Source: a virus
Virus record (IMG/VR): IMGVR_UViG_3300028840_003668
Coordinates: 1 to 29,036 of that record
Length of the DNA: 29,036 bases
Reading direction: 5' to 3' (one strand)
The notes under the pieces were generated by a model that was not told where the DNA came from, made no database searches, and saw nothing but the letters and a program-made list of their open reading frames with translations. The position numbers and the translations under genes were made by a program. Below are positions 14,987-23,293 of this stretch, piece after piece; positions within the stretch are counted from its first letter, which is position 1; each line of letters begins with the position of its first letter.

Positions 14987-16546
14987 TTACAGTACAACCG
15001 TCAAGGCTGTATCGAACTGGATCAGGCCGTCATATATCCAGGCTTCCCCGGAGAACAGAACAGGCAGCCGCATGTTAAAGCCCTTACCCCCTGGCCTTAT
15101 TTCGATCAATCCTCCAGCCTTCAATTTATCGATCGTAAATCCGGTTGAATAAATCCAGGCAAGATCATAAAAGGAATTTGTAAGGGCAAGTAATTCGTCA
15201 AGAACAGCATCAATATCCCTGGCCTTTTCCCTGTCTGTGAGCGATCCAACTTTTGCAACGTCTTCAACGATGCTGCAGCCCTGCCATTTTTCTTGTTCAA
15301 AAGTCAGCCTCAGATTATACAGCATATTTTGAATTATGCTTATATCCCTCATGGATCTGTATCCGTTTGAAGCTGAAGGGACAGAATCCGGATGATAGAA
15401 CGTTAAAAGATTTTGCATGTACACACTTGCCGATCTAACCCTTGTGGGGCTGATTCCGGCTTTTACTGCCGTATCCCGATCGTCATAGTCTGAAGTCCAC
15501 CGATCGGCCTTTGCCCCTGGAAATACTCCAGAAAGGATCTTGCCTAATACGTGTTCTTCTGCCCTGTTTGAATTCAGCCGGGCAGCTGTACCCAGAGCAA
15601 GGCAAGCGATTTCAACCGGATGATTAGGGCTTGCAGGAACTGCAATCACTCCGTTTGTTCGATCGCTTTTCCTTCCGTTGCCCAGTGCGAGTAGTGTGCT
15701 TAATCCCCCGGATCCTGGGGTTGTATCTCCATTCAGAGATCTGAAAGGCCTTGAAACGGTTTTTGAATAGTCTCCAAGGAAATCGTTTGCTTCCCCGTTG
15801 TAAACGCTCAGTTTATCCAGGGTTGTAGAATCAAGGCCGTATCCGTGTAATACATCCGTGTAATACGCTTCATTCTGATCGTCTCCGGTTCCTGTAGCGT
15901 CAAGGGCGTCGTCAATATCCGGAATTCCTGCCCCGCCTGTCATATCAACAACGGCATAAGCCAGGCCGGCCGGATCGGATTCCATAAAGCCCTGATTGAA
16001 TGATAAAGCAATATCATCACCAAAAGGCCCTTTTGATTTACAGGTAATATCGATCAAGCTTGTCGGGGTTCCTACTGCAGCGGTAACAGGCAGATCAGGA
16101 TCTGCCGTAATGGCTGCAACGGCTTTTGTTGCTAGGGCTGCCCCGTCGTCCCCTTTGGCCCCTACGATCGGAACTGCATCCCCTCCAATATATAAATGAA
16201 TTGTTCCGTTTTCTGTAAGTGTAGATCCTGCAAAATCAATGCTACCCGCTGAAGCCGTTGCCCCGCCTGCCTCCGCCTGAGGCATTACCCAGGTTTCAAC
16301 CCCCTGGGATCCTGCGTTTGCAGCTTTGGCCATACGGTGAAGCATAAAACCAAAGCCAAGTTTTGCCGCTGCATCTTCAGGGCTTGTAATTAAAAACGGA
16401 TCCTCCGGAGTAATTCCGGTTTTCGCTGGATCGTAAGTTCCGATTAAAAGTATTTTCCTGCTCAGAACCTGGGCAGCTGCCTGAAATTGTACATTTTCAA
16501 CGGCAGCCCCCACGGCCGGGGCAAGGCTTGAATTTGTCAAAGGCAT
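14987..16546 (-). CDS. Contractile tail sheath protein (Mu L, gp39-like)
   Basis: A 519-residue sheath protein. The start has VLSRKILLIGTYDPAKTG and the middle KGPFGDDIALSFN; the C-terminal half has NGVIAVPASPNHPVEIACLALGTAARL, NLRLTFEQEKWQGC and SIVEDVAKVGSL, all as expected of the Mu L family (about 495 residues). The protein forms the contractile sheath around the tube encoded next. Ribosome site aaaggagg precedes the ATG. The central region with two Gly/Thr/Asp-rich loops (around 225-245 and 290-300) is the variable outer domain. Confidence 0.92.
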   Translation of the reverse strand: MPLTNSSLAPAVGAAVENVQFQAAAQVLSRKILLIGTYDPAKTGITPEDPFLITSPEDAAAKLGFGFMLHRMAKAANAGSQGVETWVMPQAEAGGATASAGSIDFAGSTLTENGTIHLYIGGDAVPIVGAKGDDGAALATKAVAAITADPDLPVTAAVGTPTSLIDITCKSKGPFGDDIALSFNQGFMESDPAGLAYAVVDMTGGAGIPDIDDALDATGTGDDQNEAYYTDVLHGYGLDSTTLDKLSVYNGEANDFLGDYSKTVSRPFRSLNGDTTPGSGGLSTLLALGNGRKSDRTNGVIAVPASPNHPVEIACLALGTAARLNSNRAEEHVLGKILSGVFPGAKADRWTSDYDDRDTAVKAGISPTRVRSASVYMQNLLTFYHPDSVPSASNGYRSMRDISIIQNMLYNLRLTFEQEKWQGCSIVEDVAKVGSLTDREKARDIDAVLDELLALTNSFYDLAWIYSTGFTIDKLKAGGLIEIRPGGKGFNMRLPVLFSGEAWIYDGLIQFDTALTVVL

Positions 16547-16559
16547 TTCCTAACCTCCT

Positions 16560-17222
16560 TTATGCCGGATTTTCCACATAAACCCCGGCTTTTCCTTTGT
16601 CGTCAATTACTCCGTCCGGATCATGAGTTACTTGTAACTCAGTATCAAACTCAGCGGGATCCGGAGTTACCGGGATCAATCCGGTTGTTTCCTCTTCAAT
16701 CTTGCAGGTGAAATCAGCCGATCCCGTTAATACCACAAGTTCCCCATGTGTGATCGGTGTATCCTTCCGGTAATTTGTAAGCCAGCGGCTGGCAATCTTT
16801 CTGCTCATCTCGAGATCGATCGAACTTGCTGCCATAAGGGCTTGCCATACAAGCCGCCATAATTCGTCAAGTGATCTGTCAGCCTCGATCCTGGCTTTTT
16901 TAAATCCTGTTAGAGCTGCAGCAATTTCGGCCGGCGTTGCCGCTGGATTTTCCAGCGTTGCAAGATCTCCTTTTGCAGCGGCTGAGGCTGTAAGATCGAT
17001 CTTGAATGTCACTTCATGAGTCATCGGGCCAGATAAAGATCCCTGGCCCTGGGGGAAATCCCCTTGACTGTAATACACTTCAACCGATCGATTATTGTCC
17101 TTTACCTCTTCAGCTGCCTGGGCCCGAGTCTGAGCAGAGATCACCCTGAAATCCGTTCCAGCTTTGGAAATTAACAGATCTTCAATTGCATCCCTGACAA
17201 GTTCAAAATTCATCTCTGCCAT
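16560..17222 (-). CDS. Tail terminator or head-tail completion protein, unassigned family
   Basis: A 220-residue protein immediately upstream of the sheath gene, the position occupied by head-completion and tail-terminator proteins in Mu-like phages. It starts with a short helix (FELVRDAIEDLLIS), has beta stretches (RSVEVYYSQG, THEVTFKIDLTASA) and ends in a Pro/Asp-rich tail. The first part resembles the fold outline of tail-terminator proteins (helix then beta sheet), but I recognise no family. The start at 17222 directly abuts the preceding stop; an internal ATG at 17213 is an alternative. Confidence 0.6.
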   Translation of the reverse strand: MAEMNFELVRDAIEDLLISKAGTDFRVISAQTRAQAAEEVKDNNRSVEVYYSQGDFPQGQGSLSGPMTHEVTFKIDLTASAAAKGDLATLENPAATPAEIAAALTGFKKARIEADRSLDELWRLVWQALMAASSIDLEMSRKIASRWLTNYRKDTPITHGELVVLTGSADFTCKIEEETTGLIPVTPDPAEFDTELQVTHDPDGVIDDKGKAGVYVENPA

Positions 17223-17600
17223 TTATGGGGCCTCTTGCTCTGCCTTAATCAGATACAACCGAATAAAACCCAGCGATCCCCCGTCCTCGGATGGACGGCC
17301 TAACAGATAGGTTACTTTATCAGCTTCAGGATCTGGAGTAATAGGGATCTGAACGCTCCATTTTTCCCCGGGAACTGGCACACGGGAAAGGCTGGAACGT
17401 CTCACGGTGACAACAGGTTTATGAACGATCATTTCTCCGCCTGTGGCTGGATTTTCTACAATCGTATCATAAAGTATCTGGCCGTTTACGTTCTGCTCTA
17501 CCCCGTCTGGATCTTTTAATACAACCGGAAGGCCCCAGTTTTTAGGATCCTCCAGCGTATCGGCAAGATCCATTTCTGCCAGTTCCCTTAGGTTTGTCAT
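17223..17600 (-). CDS. Head-tail joining protein, FII-like candidate
   Basis: A 125-residue protein rich in beta strands: LPVVLKDPDGV, ILYDTIVENPATGGEMIVHKPVVTVRRSSLSRVP, GEKWSVQIPITPD and SLGFIRLYLIK. The pattern fits small head-tail attachment proteins such as lambda FII (~117 residues), which I recall in Mu-like phages of related hosts. It is ATGA-coupled to the gene upstream and directly followed by the next stop/start pair. Family match is by eye, moderate confidence. Confidence 0.6.
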   Translation of the reverse strand: MTNLRELAEMDLADTLEDPKNWGLPVVLKDPDGVEQNVNGQILYDTIVENPATGGEMIVHKPVVTVRRSSLSRVPVPGEKWSVQIPITPDPEADKVTYLLGRPSEDGGSLGFIRLYLIKAEQEAP

Positions 17601-17749
17601 TTATCGTTTTTTGTTTGCTTTGGTTTTCCGGTTTTCTTTTCAAGAGATTCCTTCATTTTCTTGGGCATTGTCTTTGCAATTTCCTCGGGGATCTCGTTTT
17701 TGAAAACTCGTTTATTCCAGCAAACTGTTACTCCCTTGGGCAGCTTCAT
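17597..17749 (-). CDS. Small Lys-rich phage protein
   Basis: A 50-residue reading frame, MKLPKGVTVCWNKRVF... to KQTKNDK, with a good ribosome site (aaaggag) 11 bases upstream and an ATGA overlap of its stop with the FII-like gene. Position between the capsid-side miniprotein and the joining protein suggests a head-completion or regulatory peptide. No domain recognised. The WNKR motif loosely echoes WNDKR in the neighbour upstream, which may or may not mean common origin. Confidence 0.65.
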   Translation of the reverse strand: MKLPKGVTVCWNKRVFKNEIPEEIAKTMPKKMKESLEKKTGKPKQTKNDK

Positions 17750-17755
17750 TTTAAA

Positions 17756-17953
17756 TTACTCCTTTGCCTTTTTAGCCTTTTTCTTTTCCGGCTTTTTAGG
17801 CTCAGGGGCTGCCTTGCTTTCCGTAATGTGATCGGATTTCATAAGGGTTTTTTTCCTTTTGTCCGACACTTCAGTCATGGGGATTGAATCCCCGTATCTG
17901 TACAGCTTGCCACTGTTTCCGCGCAATACGGATCTTTTATCATTCCAGAACAT
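17756..17953 (-). CDS. Small head-region protein with basic tail
   Basis: A 65-residue protein starting MFWNDKRSVLRGNSGKLYRYG and ending in a Pro/Lys-rich tail (PEPKKPEKKKAKKAKE). A strong ribosome site (acagaggagga) precedes the ATG just after the capsid stop. No family is recognised. The short structured part followed by a charged tail is common among phage head-completion miniproteins. The tail codons also supply the ribosome site of the next gene. Confidence 0.6.
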   Translation of the reverse strand: MFWNDKRSVLRGNSGKLYRYGDSIPMTEVSDKRKKTLMKSDHITESKAAPEPKKPEKKKAKKAKE

Positions 17954-17971
17954 TTTTACTTCCTCCTCTGT

Positions 17972-19180
17972 TTATGGGGCATCCGCGCAACCTGTAAGAA
18001 CTGCGAAGGCATCGCTTTGAACGTTTGCAAAAATCGGGGCCGCCTGGGTTCTTACAGTAACTGATTTTTTATTTGCTGGCGGATACGCATCGAAATAAAA
18101 GGCCTCAACTGGAACAACTGCCGGGCTTCCCATTATCTGCGGGGGAAGCTGGGGCCTGTTCATATTGATCCCGAAAAGTTCCTGATACCATGCCATTTCT
18201 TGGGCAGTGATCGGCATTCTTTCACGGGGCCCGAAATAGCGATCGTTTCTGGCCTCTGAATAACAGATCAGGCAATACCCGTCTGTCATGTACTTAGTGA
18301 AGGATCCGCCTGAATCAGTATATCCGTCAACGTAAGAGAACAGCCAGAGATCCCAGCCTGCCGGCGTCTGAATTCTGCCCCTGGGCCTGAATCCTCCGTC
18401 AACAAACTTCATGAACCTTGAAGGAACTGGATTGCTGTTCACGTCGATCAGCTGAAACCGTCTGTTATCTGCAAGGTTCTGAACGTCTGAATTAGTAACA
18501 AACGCGTTGATCGTATCATCAGCCATTACGATCATATCCGGGGTTACGTATCCGATTTCCCTCAGATCCTGGCAAGCCCCTTCAATATCTGCGATCGGGG
18601 TTGCGTTTGCATCCAGCCAGGTTGTTCCTACTCCCTGGGTTAAGTTTGCGTTTCTCTGGAAATCGTATGTTTCTCCAGCTCCGGCCGGCATGGTTCCGGT
18701 TAATATTGACTGTGAAGCCATATACTCAAAAAGCCGGACGATCCGCCTGACATGTTCCTGATGATTTTCAAGAAACAAATAACGCATACGATCCAAGGTT
18801 CTTTGATTTGAATATGAAGATTCACCGGGAACCCTGAAAAGGAGCTGATTTGCATCAATTCCGCCTTCCTCTTCAACCAGTGGAAAAGTTCTGTTGTAGT
18901 TCTTCCACTCTGGCAGGCTTGTATTTTTCTGGGTTGATCCCAGGCTTCGGCCTACTTTTCCACGGGGTAGAATTGCTGCCAGTTCTTCGCCTGAGGCTTT
19001 CACAAGATCAATGTCAATATCAACCGCGTCGGGGCTGAATCTCGTTTTACTTGCTGCATTCTGGCCGAAAAAAGCCTGAAAGCCTGTAGGCACTCCGATT
19101 ATTTGCCTGTAATCGAAAACTTCAACCATGTAGCGTGTATAGGCATCCACGGCATTCGGTACAGTTCCATAATGTGGCAT
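17972..19180 (-). CDS. Major capsid protein, lambda gpE-like
   Basis: A 402-residue capsid protein of the lambda gpE family (HK97 fold). Typical elements: an N-terminal arm with RYMVEVFDYRQIIGVPTGF, AAILPRGKVGRSLGS at residues ~67-82, the long helix LDRMRYLFLENHQEHVRRIVRLFEYM near 129-154, and the later PDMIVMADDTINAF and YFGPRERMPITAQEM segments. Lambda gpE is 341 residues, so this version has longer loops. Order protease, decoration, capsid is the lambda order. Ribosome site aggagg is well placed. Confidence 0.9.
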   Translation of the reverse strand: MPHYGTVPNAVDAYTRYMVEVFDYRQIIGVPTGFQAFFGQNAASKTRFSPDAVDIDIDLVKASGEELAAILPRGKVGRSLGSTQKNTSLPEWKNYNRTFPLVEEEGGIDANQLLFRVPGESSYSNQRTLDRMRYLFLENHQEHVRRIVRLFEYMASQSILTGTMPAGAGETYDFQRNANLTQGVGTTWLDANATPIADIEGACQDLREIGYVTPDMIVMADDTINAFVTNSDVQNLADNRRFQLIDVNSNPVPSRFMKFVDGGFRPRGRIQTPAGWDLWLFSYVDGYTDSGGSFTKYMTDGYCLICYSEARNDRYFGPRERMPITAQEMAWYQELFGINMNRPQLPPQIMGSPAVVPVEAFYFDAYPPANKKSVTVRTQAAPIFANVQSDAFAVLTGCADAP

Positions 19181-19195
19181 TTTATGTCCTCCTAT

Positions 19196-19630
19196 TTATG
19201 CAACTGAAGTCTGGATCGTATCTTCAAGGAAGATCCCGATCGCGCTCAGAAGCTGCCAGGCTGCCTTATTAAGATTTGCTGGCACGTTTACGATCGTGTC
19301 AGCCGTCAAGCTGTTCTCAAAAACAACCTGCCCGGCCGGAACGATCTGGTTTCCGACTAGTATTGAAACGTTTGAAACATCGCCGGCTACTATGTCAGCG
19401 GTTGCAAGCGTATCAAGTAGGATCCCGGCTGGAAACTGCGTTCCATCCGTTGCCGTTTCATCTGTCCACGGAACCCACTTTTCATTCGTGGGATCGTAGG
19501 CCATGACAGTACCGAAAACCATGTCTGCAGTTCTGCCGGCATCCTGTGCAACTGTCTCCGCGTCCTTATACAGGGCACTTTCACCCAGCCAGAACGGGAG
19601 ATTTTCAACGGTTGTTGAATTCTCTGGCAT
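19196..19630 (-). CDS. Head decoration protein, lambda gpD-like
   Basis: A 144-residue protein with the GpD/HDPD head-decoration pattern: a flexible N-terminus, TADMVFGTVMAYDPTNEKWVPW, then FPAGILLDTL, IVAGDVSNVSILVGNQIVPAG and an end helix. Such proteins trimerise on the capsid and stabilise it during packaging. It sits between the protease and capsid genes as gpD does in lambda. Ribosome site aaaggag supports the start. Confidence 0.87.
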   Translation of the reverse strand: MPENSTTVENLPFWLGESALYKDAETVAQDAGRTADMVFGTVMAYDPTNEKWVPWTDETATDGTQFPAGILLDTLATADIVAGDVSNVSILVGNQIVPAGQVVFENSLTADTIVNVPANLNKAAWQLLSAIGIFLEDTIQTSVA

Positions 19631-19643
19631 TTTTTACACTCCT

Positions 19644-20057
19644 TTATTCTGTGGGCCTTATGCCCTGTACTTCTTTTTTGAATCTGATCACTTCAGCAAG
19701 GTGATCCTCCTCCGTATTTATTTCTCCAGGATCTGATCCCGTAGGTTCTGCGTTCTGAGGGGGCACTGGCCTGATCCCTTCCGAATCTTCTGCAGCTTCC
19801 TGAACATCTTTCTGGGCCTGGGTTCTGTCATAGAACGCAACGGCCCCGAGCAATGACGGAAGATCCATATTTCCCTTGATTACATCAAAACCCATGTCTT
19901 TGATTGAATCGTTGTATTTTTCAGATTCAACATAATTCAGGGCCTGATTAATGGTTTTCTGCAGTTCTTCCCTTCCGGCCTTGTGGGCTTCAGCCCTGAG
20001 ATCTTCGATCTCTTTTCCAAGTTCCGGATTTTCCTTGATTACTTCCTGAAGTGTCAT
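19644..20057 (-). CDS. Nested scaffold protein (lambda Nu3-like), internal start
   Basis: An in-frame internal start at residue 421 of the protease gene would give a 137-residue, Glu/Lys-rich, mainly helical protein (starts MTLQEVIKENPELGKEIEDL). The internal ATG has an unusually good ribosome site: aaaaggag at 20076-20069, 11 bases upstream. This repeats the lambda C/Nu3 design, where the scaffold is made separately from the same reading frame as the protease C-terminus. Abundant scaffold is needed relative to protease, which fits an internal strong start. Confidence 0.8.
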   Translation of the reverse strand: MTLQEVIKENPELGKEIEDLRAEAHKAGREELQKTINQALNYVESEKYNDSIKDMGFDVIKGNMDLPSLLGAVAFYDRTQAQKDVQEAAEDSEGIRPVPPQNAEPTGSDPGEINTEEDHLAEVIRFKKEVQGIRPTE

Positions 20058-21317
20058 TTTTTCACATTCTCCTTTTGTTTGTTTCTGCTGATCCTGTTTA
20101 TTGATCTTTTGCAAATATTTGTCAATGTGACTCTGAACGGCTGTTCTGTCCCCTGCCGGAATCTGTACACCCCCACGGGCCCCTTTCATTGCTCCATTTG
20201 CAGCAAATACACCCCGCCTGATAGCATGGGGCCGGCCGTCAACAATATCCACAAACGGCAATTTGTAAGCCGTGAAATTTTCAGCATTTTCAGAATCATA
20301 CCAGAAAAAACCGTTTTTGTATGAAGCTGAAGGCTTATCAGCCGATCCGGTTGCCTGCCTCATGCGCCGATCCGCTGCCGTTGCATCCCAGGGCCGATCC
20401 GCGATTGGATAATCCTTGAAGGAAGTTGCCCCGGCTGACATTTCGGCTTCTTCCTGATCTGCAGCATTGATCAAGGCCTTCATAACGGCCGGCATTCCTT
20501 CCCCGGCTTCAATAACTCTGTTATGCCCCAGGGCAACCCGATCGATCATTCCGGCCTTTATGGCTGATTCCTTGCCTTTTTCGGGATCCCAGGCAACCAT
20601 TACACGGCCCTGCCCGAAATCCTTTTTGACTTTTGCAGCCTCGATCCCCCTGCCTTCAGCAATCCGGCCTATGAAAACCCGTTCGATCGCGTCTGCCTCC
20701 TCTTGAAGAACTGCCCGGCCTCGTTTTGTTGTTCCGTCCGGCCTTTTGTCCGGGGCATTTCTCGAGATAATTTCAACCCTTTTGATCCCGTGTTTTTCCA
20801 GCATTTCCCTGTTATTTATCTGAGCAATAACAACCCCGATCGATCCAGTCAGATTTACAGGGCTTGAAGCCTCGATCGTGTCAGCCGCTGAGGCTATCCA
20901 ATATCCGGCAGAGGCTAAGAGGCCCGTATTTACTACAGTTATATTTTTCTTCTGGCCCAGATTTCGAACGGCCTGCCATACTTCGTCAAGGCCGGATACT
21001 TCCCCGCCTGGGGTATTCATCAGAATTTTTACATTTCTGATTTTTTCCCGCTGGCCGATCATGTCAAGGGCCTTGATTATGTCATTATAGGCCGTTCCCT
21101 GAATCCCGAATAACTGAGCGATCGGAGGGGGCCCGGTTCTGCTCAGAACTCCGGAGATCTCGATCGTTGCGTTTTCCCCTTCCTCCGTTTCCTCAAATAT
21201 TACAGGAAACTCAACCGGGCCGAGATCAGCGGCCTCGACATTTCGATCTGAGATACTCAAAACGGCTTCAAGATAATCAATCAAGGCCGTCTCTTCACAA
21301 GCATAAATTTTTTCCAT
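19644..21317 (-). CDS. Prohead protease S49/ClpP-like with internal scaffold
   Basis: A 557-residue protein with three parts. Residues ~35-270 are an S49 (SppA/lambda gpC-like) protease: NTPGGEVSG at 101-109, nucleophile Ser136 in GLLASAGYW, and probable general base Lys191 in NAPDKRPDG. Residues ~297-405 are a separate domain seen by memory in other phage head proteins, with ASYKNGFFWYD, KLPFVDIVDG and RGVFAANGAMKGARGGVQIP. Residues 421-557 are a helical, acidic scaffold preceded by an internal ribosome site. It matures the prohead by digesting scaffold and perhaps capsid arms. The upstream ribosome site is weak (gaggg), so translation may depend on coupling. Confidence 0.9.
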   Translation of the reverse strand: MEKIYACEETALIDYLEAVLSISDRNVEAADLGPVEFPVIFEETEEGENATIEISGVLSRTGPPPIAQLFGIQGTAYNDIIKALDMIGQREKIRNVKILMNTPGGEVSGLDEVWQAVRNLGQKKNITVVNTGLLASAGYWIASAADTIEASSPVNLTGSIGVVIAQINNREMLEKHGIKRVEIISRNAPDKRPDGTTKRGRAVLQEEADAIERVFIGRIAEGRGIEAAKVKKDFGQGRVMVAWDPEKGKESAIKAGMIDRVALGHNRVIEAGEGMPAVMKALINAADQEEAEMSAGATSFKDYPIADRPWDATAADRRMRQATGSADKPSASYKNGFFWYDSENAENFTAYKLPFVDIVDGRPHAIRRGVFAANGAMKGARGGVQIPAGDRTAVQSHIDKYLQKINKQDQQKQTKGECEKMTLQEVIKENPELGKEIEDLRAEAHKAGREELQKTINQALNYVESEKYNDSIKDMGFDVIKGNMDLPSLLGAVAFYDRTQAQKDVQEAAEDSEGIRPVPPQNAEPTGSDPGEINTEEDHLAEVIRFKKEVQGIRPTE

Positions 21318-21326
21318 TGTCTGCCC

Positions 21327-21776
21327 TCAATTACAGGAAAGATCCGAGCATGGATCTTTTCCTGCCTTCAGTCTTTTTATATTCAGATTATAGATCCGAT
21401 CGTAATCGTTTTCTCTGCGTTGCCTACTTCGGATCTTTTCCGTCAAACGTCTTGATTCATCCCGGGCGATCTGTCTGTGCTGAACTTCCTGAACTGCATT
21501 CAATTTAAATTTCACTTGCCCGGATATTTCCTTTACTTCATGGATTTCTTTTGAATTTTCTTTTATTGCTGCATCCTGGGCCGTGTCTGTATTTTTTTGT
21601 TTTTCAGCTTGAATCTGTATTTTGTCATCAACTTGATCTTTCGTAGCTAACGCGATCCCGAACCATGATCCCCCGCCTGCAAATATTACTATGATTCCAA
21701 TAAGTAAATATTTCCAGTTTATATGTATTCCGTTCTCCTTTATTTCCATGATCCGGCTGTTCATACGTTCCCCCAT
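21327..21776 (-). CDS. Membrane-anchored coiled-coil protein
   Basis: A 149-residue protein with one transmembrane segment (about residues 20-45, NWKYLLIGIIVIFAGGGSWF...) followed by a long charged helical region (50-130) and a C-terminus with two cysteines (CSDLSC). Topology is like inner-membrane spanins or envelope accessory proteins, although its place in the head module is unusual for lysis. Start at 21776 overlaps the upstream stop as TAATG. An ATG at 21764 is an alternative. Function unknown, possibly a moron gene. Confidence 0.6.
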   Translation of the reverse strand: MGERMNSRIMEIKENGIHINWKYLLIGIIVIFAGGGSWFGIALATKDQVDDKIQIQAEKQKNTDTAQDAAIKENSKEIHEVKEISGQVKFKLNAVQEVQHRQIARDESRRLTEKIRSRQRRENDYDRIYNLNIKRLKAGKDPCSDLSCN

Positions 21777-23293
21777 TATGTCAACTGAACTGATTTTATA
21801 TTTGATCCGTCAATGCGATAAATCAGCCAGTAACTTGAATCTGTCCCTATTCCGATCCCCCTTGCACCATCAGGCCAGCTTGAAACGTCTGAAGCTGCCG
21901 GGGTTGCCCCTGCCAAGCTGAGATCGGCCTGCCATATTACAGAAAGCCTTGAATCATTCCCCTCGCATACTGTACCCGATCCAGTTCCGAAATTTTTATT
22001 AAAGGCTGTATTTTTTGAAAAGGCTGGCTCTTTTCCGCTGTCAAGAGTGTCAAGGGCATTTTCAACAGTAGATCCGGAAACCGTTGAATCATTATCGATC
22101 CGACTGGCCGGAGTATGTAATACTATTGATCCCCCGTTCTGCAATGTAACATCACTCTTGTCATATTTTGCGTTATTAATATTTAGCGTTGATGCATCAA
22201 CTAAAATTTCATTGCTTGAAATATTATTTGAAATATCAAGATCCGAATAACTCGGGGTTGCCCCGTTTAATAGTGTCAATGAATATTCATTTCCGGATTG
22301 CGTGAAGATCGAATGTGCCCGGAACTGAAGCCCGGCCCCTGTCATTTTGTTATCAATTACAACTCCCTGGCCGCCTTGAACTACAACTACAACGTCATTA
22401 ATAAAGCCCCCACATCCTTTTATGTCAAGTTCCGTTTGTGAGCTTGAAAGGCCTATTCCATACACGGTTGCCCCGTGTAAACTGATCACTGTATTATCCC
22501 ATTGTATACGGCCATAAATTGTTAATATTGCAGCATCAAAACCGGATTGCGTAGATACTGGCATGTCTTTTAATTTTAATGCATATGCATTTGCAGGCGC
22601 GATCAGGGTTGAATTGAATATATAAAGATTTTTTAATGCTGCTATTCCGTCAACGTCAACGGCCGAAATAACGATTTCATACAGATCACCGTTATCCCAA
22701 TCATTATCCGTACCCCCTGAAAGGGTTGCCGTGATCGTTGTTCCTGTATTATCTGTGATCACTCCCTCTGATCCATCTGTAAGATTTCTTATAATCTTTC
22801 CAATGAATTCATCATCTGCCCAGCTTTTGCCGGAATCCGTAAGGACTGATTGATCATCCGATCCGGTATGGCTGCCGGTATTATCTGAAACCGTTGTTTG
22901 AATAGTTATATTTTCAAATCTAATATTGCCCGTTAAACTTGCCCCTGCAAAAACGTTCCTTGTGCATGTGATCAACGTAGATTCACGAGCAAAGCCTTTT
23001 ACTATCAGATCCCCTGTTGTGGGTATTGTTATTTCCTCAGATCCCAGATCATAAGTCCCCGGCCATAGTATGATCGTTCTTTTCGTTCCAGTCACTGCAG
23101 CGATCGCAGACGGCAGATCCTTGTAAGGCCTTACTTCCGATCCATCTGCCGTATATGTCCCCGGCTGATTTTCGTTGCAGTGTATAAAATCCCCTTTGCC
23201 TATGTTGTCATAAATTGCAAGGCTTCCTCCAGAAACTGATCCGTAAGGCAGCCCCGGCCCGATTGCTTCAGTACATGCACAAGCCCCTTTCAT
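21776..23293 (-). CDS. Beta-helix structural protein in the head module
   Basis: A 505-residue protein that reads as a right-handed beta-helix of the pectate-lyase type from about residue 55 (RPYKDLPSAI, TIILWPGTYDLGSEEITI, LTGNIRFENITIQ), interrupted by a Thr/Asp/Gly-rich insert at ~137-207 (SHTGSDDQSVLTDSGKSW..., DNTGTTITATLSGGTDND), then resumed to ~350. The C-terminal part (SRIDNDSTVSGSTVENALDTL, AFNKNFGTGSGTVCEGNDSR) resembles repeat modules of phage fibres and appendages. It lies between portal and protease, so it may be a head fibre or capsid-borne glycan binder rather than a tail fibre. Start 23293 chosen for the ATGA overlap with the gene upstream. No catalytic residues are evident. 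Confidence 0.7.
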   Translation of the reverse strand: MKGACACTEAIGPGLPYGSVSGGSLAIYDNIGKGDFIHCNENQPGTYTADGSEVRPYKDLPSAIAAVTGTKRTIILWPGTYDLGSEEITIPTTGDLIVKGFARESTLITCTRNVFAGASLTGNIRFENITIQTTVSDNTGSHTGSDDQSVLTDSGKSWADDEFIGKIIRNLTDGSEGVITDNTGTTITATLSGGTDNDWDNGDLYEIVISAVDVDGIAALKNLYIFNSTLIAPANAYALKLKDMPVSTQSGFDAAILTIYGRIQWDNTVISLHGATVYGIGLSSSQTELDIKGCGGFINDVVVVVQGGQGVVIDNKMTGAGLQFRAHSIFTQSGNEYSLTLLNGATPSYSDLDISNNISSNEILVDASTLNINNAKYDKSDVTLQNGGSIVLHTPASRIDNDSTVSGSTVENALDTLDSGKEPAFSKNTAFNKNFGTGSGTVCEGNDSRLSVIWQADLSLAGATPAASDVSSWPDGARGIGIGTDSSYWLIYRIDGSNIKSVQLT

